DNA of 64,000 nucleotides, from assembly GCF_012933505.1 (NCBI RefSeq), contig NZ_JABBNB010000013.1, positions 1 to 64,000 of the forward strand. Reading direction: 5' to 3'. The DNA comes from Gordonia asplenii. Its GTDB lineage: Bacteria > Actinomycetota > Actinomycetes > Mycobacteriales > Mycobacteriaceae. Below the pieces are notes generated by a model. The model made no database searches and was not told the origin of the DNA. It worked only from the letters and a program-made list of their open reading frames with translations. Made by a program: the position numbers and the translations under genes. Positions 1-8,057 of the stretch are shown in pieces (position 1 is the first letter of the stretch; each line of letters begins with the position of its first letter).

Positions 1-305
1 AGGTTGCGGCACGACCGACAACGTCGACGGCACTCGGGGAGCAGAGGGTTTCGGAGTGAGCGACAACCACGGCTCTCGGGGAGCAGAAGAGTACGTCGCG
101 AGCGACAACCACGGCACTCGGGGAGCAGCGGGTAACGTCACCTCGATAGTGGTTTCTCCCCGCATCCCGCATCGAAAGGCAATGGGCTGCAACGCATTCG
201 TCCCCCTTCGGGATTTCGACTCGCTTCGCTCGTTCAATCCGCGGATTCGCTGGCTCATTTGTATCTCCAGCCCCACCTGTGACAACGAACCGTTGGTACC
301 GAACC
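1..305. other. Left-edge non-coding stretch with repeats
   Basis: No convincing gene is visible here. One frame is open from base 2 to the stop at 341-343, but its composition looks like translated repeat rather than a protein. Bases 16-128 hold a tandem repeat, and 214-245 resemble the dispersed intergenic repeat seen again at 13166, 30584 and 52310 (TTTCGACTCGCTTCGCTCG followed by a degenerate form of CTCAACCAGCGG). Whether a gene to the left of the window ends here cannot be told. Confidence 0.5.
16..128. repeat. Tandem repeat, about 42-45 bp unit, three copies
   Basis: Three copies of a unit containing CGACAAC, then CGGCACTCGGGGAGCAG (the middle copy reads CGGCTCTCGG), start at 16, 61 and 103. 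Copies two and three are 42 bp apart, so the unit is a multiple of three and the forward frame reads a 14-residue repeat with SDNHG and RGA. On the reverse strand the core is GCTCCCCGAGTGCCG, also present at 13262-13276, so this is probably a tandem form of a dispersed intergenic repeat and not a gene. Confidence 0.7.
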
Positions 306-713
306 TCATCCCACCGCACAGCGCACTCGCGCGCGACCGGTGATCACGGTGCGATCGCGTACCGTCGCCGACAACGACAGTTCTGCGATTCCATCGGAGA
401 CGGATTCCACCAGACCGGCGAAAGTGATCGTGTCGCCGATGAACAGCGGCGCTGAGAAACGCACCGAATACGACTTCAGGTGCTCGACATGACAACGATC
501 CGACACCCACGACGCGAGCATCCCGGCCTGCATCTGTCCCATCGCAATCACACCGGACAACCCAGCTCCCTGCGCATAACCGGGATCATGGTGCAGCGGG
601 TTGAAATCCCCACCGGCACCGGCGAATCGGACGATGTCGGTCTGGGTGATCGGGCCGACGTCGCGCGGTTCCAGGGTGTCACCCACACTCAAACTCACTG
701 GTAGACGGCTCAT
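306..713 (-). CDS. MaoC-like enoyl-CoA hydratase, catalytic subunit
   Basis: This 135-residue hot-dog protein probably hydrates an enoyl-CoA thioester in the cytoplasm. Near residues 35-43 it carries GDFNPLHHD, which fits the hydratase-2 motif, with D36 and H41 as likely catalytic residues. The start is the ATG whose bases overlap the TGA of the upstream gene (ATGA), so the two are translationally coupled. The partner (710-1174) lacks this motif, as in the HadAB/HadBC-type heterodimers of actinobacteria in which one chain is catalytic. The frame extends further upstream, but only this start gives a normal MaoC N-terminus. Substrate is unknown; context suggests acyl-CoA catabolism. Confidence 0.85.
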   Translation of the reverse strand: MSRLPVSLSVGDTLEPRDVGPITQTDIVRFAGAGGDFNPLHHDPGYAQGAGLSGVIAMGQMQAGMLASWVSDRCHVEHLKSYSVRFSAPLFIGDTITFAGLVESVSDGIAELSLSATVRDRTVITGRARVRCAVG

Positions 714-1174
714 TTCGCACCACGCTCGATCAGCACCTCGCGCTGCGTCACCACGACGTCGCCGTCGGCATCGACCCACCGAGTCTCCAGGGTGACCAGC
801 CGCATGCGCCCACCACGGTGTCCGTCGCGGACGGTGTCGTCGACGACTCGTCGCGTACCGGTCAGTCGATCGCCGACGACCAGCGGCCGGGAGTACTCCC
901 AGTCGACCGACCCGACGACGATCCGCTCGATCGCCAACCCCAATGCGGCGACGAACTCCGCCTGATTGCGGTGATGCCCAGCGACGACGACGTGCGTCGG
1001 GGTGGCCGCGATGCCGGTCAATCCGGCGTCGAGCGCCGTTCGACGGCACGTATGCACGGCGTCGGTGGCGCGTGTGGCACGGGCGAATTCACCGATCTTG
1101 CCCTCCTCGACGGTGAATGCGACCTCGTCGAGGACGCCTCCAATAGGTACATGTCGGGTGGGTGGGGCAGTCAT
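710..1174 (-). CDS. MaoC-like hot-dog protein, non-catalytic partner subunit
   Basis: This 154-residue protein resembles the N-terminal FAS1-type dehydratase half of MaoC proteins. I do not see the D-x-N-P-x-H catalytic motif found in its downstream neighbour, so it is probably the structural or substrate-binding half of a heterodimeric hydratase. It is the first gene of a two-gene unit transcribed away from the acyl-CoA dehydrogenase at 1240. The shared 65-bp gap has a perfect GGTC-T-GACC operator-like palindrome. The ATG has an AGGAGG-like sequence upstream on the reverse strand. Confidence 0.8.
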   Translation of the reverse strand: MTAPPTRHVPIGGVLDEVAFTVEEGKIGEFARATRATDAVHTCRRTALDAGLTGIAATPTHVVVAGHHRNQAEFVAALGLAIERIVVGSVDWEYSRPLVVGDRLTGTRRVVDDTVRDGHRGGRMRLVTLETRWVDADGDVVVTQREVLIERGAK

Positions 1175-1191
1175 CCTTACCTCCTGGTCTT

Positions 1192-1204
1192 TTGGTCTGA
1201 CCTA
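1192..1204. promoter_or_regulatory. GntR-type operator, site 1 (TTGGTCTGACCTA)
   Basis: The perfect palindrome GGTC-T-GACC lies in the 65-bp divergent promoter between the MaoC pair and the acyl-CoA dehydrogenase at 1240. The form agrees with the TNGTNNNACNA consensus of FadR/LldR-type (FCD) GntR regulators and recurs at eight further positions in the window. Assignment to the GntR protein at 13388-14158 is an inference. Confidence 0.65.
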
Positions 1205-1239
1205 TTGTAACGTTAGCCCATAATCGTTTGGGAGGTTTC

Positions 1240-2433
1240 ATGGATCTGACTGATTCGGTCGACGAGGCCCGGTTCCGACAGCGAGTACGCGATTGGCTGA
1301 CCGAGACCCTGCCGAGCCTGCCCTGGCCGGAGCCGGCCAGGTTGGAAGACAAGCGCGGGTTCTGGGCGGTCTGGCAGCGAAAATTGTTCGACGCCGGGTT
1401 CGCCGGATTGTCGTGGCCGGAGGAGTTCGGCGGCGCGGGTGCCGACGCCAAGATCAAGGCGATCTTCAACGAGGAGATGGACCGGGCGGGTGCGCCCGAC
1501 CGGCTGAACATCATCGGCGAGGATTTCGCGGGCCCGACGATCGTCGCCTTCGGTGACGACGTGCAGAAGAAGCGTTACCTGGAGCCGATTCTGCGGGGCG
1601 ACGAGATCTGGTGCCAGCTGTTCAGTGAACCCGAGTCCGGCTCCGACCTCGCGTCGTTGCGCACGAAGGCCACCAAGGTCGACGGCGGCTGGCACATTTC
1701 GGGCCAGAAGATCTGGACCTCGCGAGCCCAGATCGCCGACAACGCCATTCTGCTCGCTCGCACCGGCGGCGGCGAACGCCACAAGGGCATCACCTACTTC
1801 CTCCTGCCGATGAACTCCGCCGGTGTGACGGTGCGGCCGCTCGCCCACATGCTCGGCGAAGCCGAGTTCAACGAGGTGTTCCTCGACGACGTCTTCGTCC
1901 CCGACGCCGCGGTCGTCGGCGACGTCGACGGCGGGTGGCGAGTTGCCATGGGCACCTTGGCTTTCGAACGTGTCGGCATCGCAACGGGGCGGGTGAACAC
2001 CACGCGCGCGGTGCGTGATCTCATCACCCAGATCGCCGACGCCGTCGACGACGACGGCGTTCCACTGAGCCGCGACCCGCAGATCCGCCAGCGCGTCGCC
2101 GACCTCTACGGGCGGTCGCTGACCCACTACCTGATCGGCCAACGGGTGATCACCGGCGCGGCATCGGGCCGACCGCCGGGCCCGGTGACGTCGATCGGCA
2201 AACTCTACTTCTGCCCGCTCGTCGAGGACATCGCCGACTTCGGGCTGGAGCTGTCCGACGTCGGGGGCCAGTTCGGGCTGGCCGACTCCGCCGACCCCAA
2301 GACGGCCGACTCCGACCAGCAGCGCTGGCTGCGGCTGGCCTACCAGGCCCGGGGCACGGCGATCGCCGGCGGCTCCACCTTCATTCAGCGCAATATCGCC
2401 GCTGAACGCGTACTGGGCATGCCCCGCACCTGA
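1240..2433 (+). CDS. Acyl-CoA dehydrogenase, base-bearing chain of a possible heteromer
   Basis: This 397-residue flavoprotein has the acyl-CoA dehydrogenase fold: SEPESGSDLASL near residues 129-140, KIWTSRAQ near 157-164, and the C-terminal IQRNIAAERVLGMPR. The usual C-terminal catalytic Glu (YEGT) is replaced by AGG. E243 in FER, at the helix-G position used by isovaleryl-CoA dehydrogenase and FadE26-like chains, is the likely base. The ATG at 1240 follows GGGAGG; an in-frame TTG at 1228 is less likely. It heads a run of closely spaced genes to 6823. The 350-residue dehydrogenase at 5771, which lacks a visible base, may be its partner, as in the steroid FadE heterotetramers. Substrate unknown. 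Confidence 0.88.
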   Translation: MDLTDSVDEARFRQRVRDWLTETLPSLPWPEPARLEDKRGFWAVWQRKLFDAGFAGLSWPEEFGGAGADAKIKAIFNEEMDRAGAPDRLNIIGEDFAGPTIVAFGDDVQKKRYLEPILRGDEIWCQLFSEPESGSDLASLRTKATKVDGGWHISGQKIWTSRAQIADNAILLARTGGGERHKGITYFLLPMNSAGVTVRPLAHMLGEAEFNEVFLDDVFVPDAAVVGDVDGGWRVAMGTLAFERVGIATGRVNTTRAVRDLITQIADAVDDDGVPLSRDPQIRQRVADLYGRSLTHYLIGQRVITGAASGRPPGPVTSIGKLYFCPLVEDIADFGLELSDVGGQFGLADSADPKTADSDQQRWLRLAYQARGTAIAGGSTFIQRNIAAERVLGMPRT

Positions 2434-2472
2434 CACAACGAACGCCTGACACAACGAAACGAGGAACCTTAG

Positions 2473-2928
2473 ATGCCTGGAGTATGGTTCGACGAACTGA
2501 CCGTCGGGCAGCGGTTCGAACATCCGATCCGACGAACGGTCACCGAGACCGACAACGTCTTGTTCACCGCGATGACCCACAACCCCGCATTGCTCCATCT
2601 CGACGAGGAGTACATGCGCGGCACCGACTTCGGCCGGCGAATCGTCAACAGCGCCTTCACGTTAGGGCTGATGGTTGGGATCTCGGTCGGCGATACCACT
2701 CTCGGCACCGCCGTCGCCAACCTGGGCTGGGACGAGGTGCGCTTTCCCAAACCGCTGTTCCACGGCGACACCGTGCACGTGGCCAGCGAGGTCCTGGAAC
2801 TCCGCGAGTCGAAATCGCGTCCCGGACAAGGCATCGTGACCTTCCTCCATCAGGCCTACAACCAGCACGACGAGCTGGTGGCGTCGTGCAAGCGTTCGGG
2901 CCTGCAGCGCAAGAGGCCGGTCGAATGA
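2473..2928 (+). CDS. MaoC-family hydratase
   Basis: This 151-residue single-domain MaoC protein follows the acyl-CoA dehydrogenase and overlaps the CitE-like lyase by four bases (ATGA). The active-site segment reads MTHNPALLHLDEEYM (residues 34-48), a variant in which the usual Asp is replaced but N37-P38 and H42 are kept. The order dehydrogenase, MaoC, CitE matches the M. tuberculosis fadE19-Rv2499c-Rv2498c block for branched acyl-CoA breakdown, so hydration of a mesaconyl-like or methylglutaconyl-like enoyl-CoA is plausible. GAGGAACCTTAG upstream gives an acceptable ribosome-binding site. Confidence 0.82.
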   Translation: MPGVWFDELTVGQRFEHPIRRTVTETDNVLFTAMTHNPALLHLDEEYMRGTDFGRRIVNSAFTLGLMVGISVGDTTLGTAVANLGWDEVRFPKPLFHGDTVHVASEVLELRESKSRPGQGIVTFLHQAYNQHDELVASCKRSGLQRKRPVE

Positions 2929-3797
2929 GGCCGCTGCGATCCTTCCTCTTCGTCCCGGGGGACAGCGAGAAGAAGCTTGCCAAGGCCGCGCAGTCGCCGG
3001 CCGACGCCTTGATCCTCGACCTGGAGGACTCGGTTGCGCAGGGGCGCAAGGAGTTTGCTCGTGGCCTCGTCGCCGCCTACCTGACGGCCGAGCAGGCCAC
3101 GGGAGCGCAACTATGGGTGAGGATCAACCCGCTGACGTCGGGCCTCGCGCTGCGTGACCTGGCAACCGTCATCACAGATCGCTTGGCGGGCATCATGATT
3201 CCGAAGGTCGACGGCCCCGCGGACGTCCTCGCAGTCAGTCACTATCTCGACGCACTGGAGGTCTCGGCCGGCGTCGACGGTGGCGCGCAGCTGCTGCCGG
3301 TGGCCACCGAAACCGCTCGCTCGCCGTTCGCGCTCGGCGAGTACAGTACCGCGGGGCTGACGCGACTGTATGGATTGACCTGGGGCGCAGAGGATCTCAG
3401 CGCCGACGTCGGGGCGACCACAAATCTCGGCCGGGACGCCCGGTGGACGCACACCTACCAGACAGTGCGGTCGCTGACCCTGCTCGGTGCGAAAGCCGCG
3501 GGCGTACAAGCGGTAGAGACCCTCTACGTCGACATCGCCGATCGTGACGGTCTCTCCGAGGACTGCCGCTGGGCGCGTTCGGAGGGGTTCAGCGGGCGCA
3601 TCGCCATCCACCCCGCACAGGTCGAGACCATCAACGCCGCGTTCACTCCGACCGACGCCGAGGTCGAGTTCGCGCGGCGTGTGGTCGCCGCATTCGAGTC
3701 GACTGTCGACGGTGCAGTCGCGCTCGACGGCAAGATGCTCGACGCGCCTCACCTCAAACAAGCGCGGCAGGTATTGACACTGACTGAGGGGTTCTGA
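2925..3797 (+). CDS. CitE-like beta-hydroxyacyl-CoA lyase (HpcH/HpaI family)
   Basis: This 290-residue TIM-barrel protein starts FLFVPGDSEKK and has the family signatures LDLEDSV (31-37), VRINP (65-69), TETARS and WGAEDLSADVG, which supply the CoA-binding Arg and the Mg2+-binding Glu and Asp. CitE-like stand-alone proteins cleave or form beta-hydroxyacyl-CoAs such as malyl-, citramalyl- or 3-hydroxy-3-methylglutaryl-CoA; no citrate lyase alpha or gamma subunits are nearby. The true start is the ATG overlapping the MaoC stop, not the longer frame upstream. The stop overlaps the next ATG (TGATG). A hydratase-lyase pair suggests C-C cleavage of a branched intermediate. Confidence 0.87.
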   Translation: MRPLRSFLFVPGDSEKKLAKAAQSPADALILDLEDSVAQGRKEFARGLVAAYLTAEQATGAQLWVRINPLTSGLALRDLATVITDRLAGIMIPKVDGPADVLAVSHYLDALEVSAGVDGGAQLLPVATETARSPFALGEYSTAGLTRLYGLTWGAEDLSADVGATTNLGRDARWTHTYQTVRSLTLLGAKAAGVQAVETLYVDIADRDGLSEDCRWARSEGFSGRIAIHPAQVETINAAFTPTDAEVEFARRVVAAFESTVDGAVALDGKMLDAPHLKQARQVLTLTEGF

Positions 3798-5749
3798 TGA
3801 CCGGCTATGTCTGGAATCCGACGCCGGAGTACATCGAGGGCGCCAATGTCACGCGGTTGGCGCGGGCGCACGGTGCGGCGGGGATCGACGAGCTCCGCGC
3901 ACGTTCGACCGCCGACGTCGCTTGGTACTGGGACGCCGCGGTGACTGACCTGGGCATTCCGTTCGCCGCACCGTATACGTCGGTCCTCGACACCACCGCG
4001 GGCATCGAATTTCCGGAGTGGTTCGTCGACGGCACCTTCAACGTCGTGTCGGCGTGCGTCGAACGCTGGCTCGACGAGGGAGCGGATCGACCCGCGGTCA
4101 TCCACGAGGCGGAAGACCAGTCGATCAGGACACTGACCTACGGCGAACTGGCCAGTCGGGTCGCGGCTGCGGCGGCCGGATTGCGCGACCTCGGCATCGG
4201 CGAAGGCGACGCGGTCGCATTGTATCTGCCGATGATCCCGGAGGCGGTGGTGTCCTGCTATGCGGTGGCGGGCATCGGCGCGATTCTGGTGCCGCTGTTC
4301 TCCGGTTTCGCCGCACCTGCGATCGCGTCGCGGCTCAACGACGCCGAATGTAAAGCCGTGATCGTCGCCGACGGCACCGTTCGACGCGGCCGTACGGTGC
4401 CGATGGCCGCCGAACTCGTCGTCGCGCTGCGTCAATGCCCGACGGTGCGCGCCGTCGTCACCGTCGACAACATCGGCGCGCCAACTGATTTCGCGACGAC
4501 GGGCATCACGCCGACGCCGTGGTCGACGTTGATCGACGTTACTCGCGAACCGATCGAGTTCACCGCGTTCCCCGCGATGCAGACCCTCCTGCTCGGCTAC
4601 ACCTCGGGCACCACGGGCAAACCCAAGGGCGCGGTACACTCCCATGCCGGGTTCACCGTGAAGGTGGCGAGCGAGGTGGCGTATTCGTTCGACGTCAAGT
4701 CCGGAGACGTCTTCTGCTGGATCACCGACATGGGCTGGATCATGGGGCCGCTCGCAGCTTTCGGCACCCACGCCAACGGCGCGGCGCTGCTCCTCTACGA
4801 GGGGTCACCGGACGTACCCGACACCACCCGGCTCTGGGACCTCGTCGAGCGCCACCGCATCACGATGCTCGGCGTCTCGCCGACGTTGATCCGCGCGCTC
4901 AACGCCACCGATCTCGGCGCGATCGCGCAGCGCGATCTGAGTTCGGTTCACGTCCTCGGGTCTACCGGCGAACCGTGGGATCCCGATTCCTACGACTGGC
5001 TCGCCCGCGACGTGTTCGGTGAGCGTGTGCCGGTCATCAACTTCTCCGGCGGCACCGAAGTGGGCGGGTCATTCCTTGCGCCCTACCCGGTCGAGTCGAT
5101 CCCGAGTTGTTCACTCGGCGGACCGTCGCTGGGAATGGATGTCGACGTCGTCGACGACGATGGAAATCCGTTGCGCGGCAGCATCGGTGAGCTCGTGTGC
5201 CGGCAGCCGTGGCCGGCGATGACCCGTGGCGTGTGGCACGACCGCGAGCGTTACCTGGCGGCTTACTGGACCGCGTTCGTCGGAATGTGGTGCCACGGCG
5301 ACTTCGCATTGGTCGACGACGGGCAGTGGTACATCCTGGGCCGCTCCGATGACGTGATGAACGTCGCCGGTAAGCGCTTGGCGCCTGCGGAGGTGGAATC
5401 GGTGCTGACCACTCATCCGTCCGTCGCGGAGGCCGCCGCGGTCGGCATCCCCGATGCGTCGAAGGGTGAATCGGTGTGGGCCTTCTGGGTACCGCGGCCC
5501 GGTGCGGACATCGACGGCGTGTCACAGCAATTGCGCGAGCTCGTCGCGACCGGCGTCGGCAAGCCGTTCGCGCCGTCGAAAGTGTGGGCGGTCCAGGCAT
5601 TGCCGAAGACTCGGTCGGCGAAAATCCTGCGGCGCGCGGTGCGGGCCGCGGTGATGGGCACCGACCCCGGCGACCTGTCCGGCGCCGAGAACCCCGAAGC
5701 CGTCGACGCGATCCGTGACGTCGTGCACGGCGCCGACGTCGAGAACTAG
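3797..5749 (+). CDS. Acyl-CoA synthetase of the acetyl/propionyl/acetoacetyl-CoA synthetase group
   Basis: This 650-residue AMP-forming ligase has an ACAS-type N-terminus, the P-loop YTSGTTGKPKG (about residue 267), the core GRSDDVMNVAGKRL and the C-terminal KTRSAKILRR, whose second Lys (about 610) is the catalytic lysine. The length and the WITDMGWIMGP segment place it with acetyl/propionyl/acetoacetyl-CoA synthetases, not the shorter FadD ligases. It is coupled to the lyase gene by a TGATG overlap. It could recapture a short acid released by the pathway or activate the starting acid; the substrate cannot be fixed from sequence. Confidence 0.88.
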   Translation: MTGYVWNPTPEYIEGANVTRLARAHGAAGIDELRARSTADVAWYWDAAVTDLGIPFAAPYTSVLDTTAGIEFPEWFVDGTFNVVSACVERWLDEGADRPAVIHEAEDQSIRTLTYGELASRVAAAAAGLRDLGIGEGDAVALYLPMIPEAVVSCYAVAGIGAILVPLFSGFAAPAIASRLNDAECKAVIVADGTVRRGRTVPMAAELVVALRQCPTVRAVVTVDNIGAPTDFATTGITPTPWSTLIDVTREPIEFTAFPAMQTLLLGYTSGTTGKPKGAVHSHAGFTVKVASEVAYSFDVKSGDVFCWITDMGWIMGPLAAFGTHANGAALLLYEGSPDVPDTTRLWDLVERHRITMLGVSPTLIRALNATDLGAIAQRDLSSVHVLGSTGEPWDPDSYDWLARDVFGERVPVINFSGGTEVGGSFLAPYPVESIPSCSLGGPSLGMDVDVVDDDGNPLRGSIGELVCRQPWPAMTRGVWHDRERYLAAYWTAFVGMWCHGDFALVDDGQWYILGRSDDVMNVAGKRLAPAEVESVLTTHPSVAEAAAVGIPDASKGESVWAFWVPRPGADIDGVSQQLRELVATGVGKPFAPSKVWAVQALPKTRSAKILRRAVRAAVMGTDPGDLSGAENPEAVDAIRDVVHGADVEN

Positions 5750-5770
5750 CCGCGGATCAAGGAGACGAAC

Positions 5771-6823
5771 ATGCATTGGCAATTGTCCGAGGAGCAGGAG
5801 CTTTTCGCCGCCTCGCTGCGCGAATGGATCGACGCGAAGTTTCCGACCGACAAGGTCCGGGAGTTGACCGCACACCGATCCTCCGACGGCTTTGGCGGCG
5901 CGCTGATATCGGAAGGCTGGTGGGGCGTCGGCTATCCCGAAGCGATCGGCGGCCAAGGGGGAGGAGTACTCGAACTTGCCTTGGCGGCAAGAGAATTCGG
6001 CCGAGCCGCGGTACCCGACGCTCGCTGGCTCGCGGGCGCGATCGTGGCGCCGTTGCTCACCGACGCCGAGCGCGGCGCGCAGGTGAGCGGAGAGGTCGCC
6101 CATGTCCTGGCGGTGCGCGTCGACCGTGTGCCCGACTCGACGGCCACGACGAGGACGCCGCTGACCGGGCGGATACCGCATGTCCTCGCAGCCCGCGACG
6201 CAGGCGTATTCCTCGTGCCGACAATGGGTCCCGACGGCCCGGTGCTCGCGCGGGTCGACGCCGCGAAAGTGCAGATCGACGACGACGACCTGCTCGACCG
6301 ATCGCGCGCGACGGCGACGGTTACTTTGGCCGATGCACCGCCCGGAGCCACGACCGACCTACCAGCGGCGGCCCTCGAGCGGGTCTCGGCACTGGCGGGC
6401 GTTCTGGTCGCCGCGGATGCGCTGGGTGCTGCCGAACGCATGCTCGACCTCGCGGTCGACTACAGCAAGCAGCGCAAGCAGTTCGGGCAGCTGATCGGTT
6501 CCTTCCAAGCCGTCAAACATGCTGCGGCGCAGATGCTGGTGACCGTCGAGGCAGCCTATTCGTCGGTGTTGTACGCCGCCGCGGCCATCGACGCCGACCT
6601 CCCCGACGCGCCGACGATCGCCGCCGTCGCCAAGGCGCAAGTGACCAAGACGGTTGCGGACCTGGCAGATTCGGCGCTGACCGTGCACGGGGCCATCGGC
6701 TACACCTGGGAACACGACCTGCATCTGTTCTACAAGCGGGCCAAGCTCGACCGTGTCCTGTTCGGGACGCCTGCGGCGTGGAACGAGCGCATCGCGCACG
6801 TGCTGCTCGATCAGACGGGATAG
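5771..6823 (+). CDS. Acyl-CoA dehydrogenase, small chain without an obvious catalytic base
   Basis: This 350-residue protein has the acyl-CoA dehydrogenase fold but is short and diverged. The C-terminus reads LTVHGAIGYTWEHDLHLFYKRAKL, listed here only as GAIGYTWEHDLH, a signature of the second chain in alpha2beta2 FadE complexes. Helix G has RVSALAGVLVAADALG with no Glu, and there is no YEGT motif. It likely completes the FAD and CoA sites of a partner; the 397-residue chain at 1240 is the best candidate. The start has a strong AAGGAGA at 5760-5766. It is the last gene before a new promoter with an operator-like site at 6843. Confidence 0.83.
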   Translation: MHWQLSEEQELFAASLREWIDAKFPTDKVRELTAHRSSDGFGGALISEGWWGVGYPEAIGGQGGGVLELALAAREFGRAAVPDARWLAGAIVAPLLTDAERGAQVSGEVAHVLAVRVDRVPDSTATTRTPLTGRIPHVLAARDAGVFLVPTMGPDGPVLARVDAAKVQIDDDDLLDRSRATATVTLADAPPGATTDLPAAALERVSALAGVLVAADALGAAERMLDLAVDYSKQRKQFGQLIGSFQAVKHAAAQMLVTVEAAYSSVLYAAAAIDADLPDAPTIAAVAKAQVTKTVADLADSALTVHGAIGYTWEHDLHLFYKRAKLDRVLFGTPAAWNERIAHVLLDQTG

Positions 6824-6842
6824 CGAAGAACCGTATCGACAT

Positions 6843-6855
6843 TTGGTCAGTCCAT
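6843..6855. promoter_or_regulatory. GntR-type operator, site 2 (TTGGTCAGTCCAT)
   Basis: This 13-mer lies in the 67-bp gap before the dehydrogenase gene at 6891 and is nearly identical to the reverse complement of the site at 14252-14264 (TTGGTCAGTCCAA). It probably marks the start of a second transcription unit running from 6891 to 13188. Confidence 0.6.
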
Positions 6856-6890
6856 TGATATAGTTCAGACAGTAGGGACGGAGAGACGAC

Positions 6891-8057
6891 GTGGATTTTG
6901 AATTGACCGACGACCAACTCACGATTCGTGACGCGGTCACCGAGCTCGCTGCCAAGTTCGACGATCAGTACTGGCAGGAGAAGGACGAAAAGCATGAATT
7001 CCCACGGGAGTTCTACGACGCTTTCGCCGAAGGCGGCTGGCTGGGGATCACCACACCGGAGGAATACGGTGGCCACGGATTCGGAATCACCGAGGCGTCG
7101 ATCATCCTCGAACAGGTCGCCGCATCCGGTGCCGGGATGAACGGCGCCAGCTCGATGCATCTGTCGATCTTCGGAATGCATCCGGTGATCGTCCATGGCA
7201 GCGAAGAACTCAAGCGCCGTACCCTGCCGCGAATCGTCAACGGCGACCTGCACGTCTGCTTCGGGGTCACCGAGCCGGGCGCGGGCCTCGACACGACGCG
7301 GATCACCACCTTCGCCAAGCGCGACGGCGACAAGTACATCGTCAACGGACGCAAGGTGTGGATCTCCAAAGCCGTTGAGTCAGAGAAGATTCTGCTGCTG
7401 ACGCGGACCACCAAGTTCGACGACTCGCCGCGTAAGACCGACGGTCTGACCTTGTTCCTGACCGATCTCGACCGCGACAAGGTCGACATCCGCCCGATCA
7501 AGAAGATGGGCCGCAACGCGGTGACGTCGAACGAACTGTTCATCGACGGTCTGGAGATCCCCGTCGAGGATCGGGTCGGCGAAGAGGGCAAGGGGTTCAC
7601 CTACATCCTCGACGGCCTCAACCCGGAGCGTTGCCTGGTCGCCGCCGAAGCGCTCGGCATCGGACGCGCCGCGCTGCGCGCCGGCGTCCGCTACGGCAAC
7701 GAGCGAGAGGTATTCGGACGACAGATCGGCAAGAACCAGGGGATCCAGTTCCCGCTGGCGGATTCGCTTGCTCGGCTCGACGCCGCGGAACTCATGCTGC
7801 GCAAGGCCACCTGGCTCTACGACAACGGAAAGCCGTGCGGCCGTGAGGCGAACACCGCGAAGTATCTGTGCGCCGACGCCGGTTTCGAAGCCGCCGACCG
7901 CGCATTGCAGACACATGGCGGGATGGGCTACTCCGAGGAATACAACGTCGCGCGCTACTTCCGCGAGGCACGCTTGACCCGGATTGCGCCGATCAGTCAG
8001 GAGATGATCCTCAACTATCTCGGCTCGCACGTCCTCGGCCTCCCCAGGAGCTACTGA
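6891..8057 (+). CDS. Acyl-CoA dehydrogenase
   Basis: This 388-residue enzyme begins with GTG (MDFELTDDQ) after a GGACGGAGAG ribosome-binding region. It has GVTEPGAGLDTT, KVWISKAVES and the C-terminal THGGMGYSEEYNVARYFRE. The YEGT-type Glu is missing (ISQEMIL instead), while E246 in NPER at the helix-G position is the likely base. The next SDR start overlaps the stop by one base. First gene of the second transcription unit, followed by SDR, thiolase, CoA-transferase and BadH-like genes, which together resemble a beta-oxidation module. Confidence 0.88.
   Translation: MDFELTDDQLTIRDAVTELAAKFDDQYWQEKDEKHEFPREFYDAFAEGGWLGITTPEEYGGHGFGITEASIILEQVAASGAGMNGASSMHLSIFGMHPVIVHGSEELKRRTLPRIVNGDLHVCFGVTEPGAGLDTTRITTFAKRDGDKYIVNGRKVWISKAVESEKILLLTRTTKFDDSPRKTDGLTLFLTDLDRDKVDIRPIKKMGRNAVTSNELFIDGLEIPVEDRVGEEGKGFTYILDGLNPERCLVAAEALGIGRAALRAGVRYGNEREVFGRQIGKNQGIQFPLADSLARLDAAELMLRKATWLYDNGKPCGREANTAKYLCADAGFEAADRALQTHGGMGYSEEYNVARYFREARLTRIAPISQEMILNYLGSHVLGLPRSY

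Noticed and set aside
16..128. Short CRISPR-like array
   Set aside because: Units are directly abutting with no unique spacers of constant length and no cas genes are present.
2..343. Open frame at the left edge as the 3' end of a gene
   Set aside because: The frame is mostly translated tandem and dispersed repeat, with no recognisable domain; kept only as a repeat observation.
1213..2598. Long reverse-strand open frame opposite the acyl-CoA dehydrogenase
   Set aside because: It is antisense to a clear FadE gene with full family motifs; the frame is open only because of high GC codon bias.
3749..4771. Reverse-strand frame of 340 codons opposite the acyl-CoA synthetase
   Set aside because: Low-complexity Arg-rich translation with no domain, antisense to a well-supported ligase.
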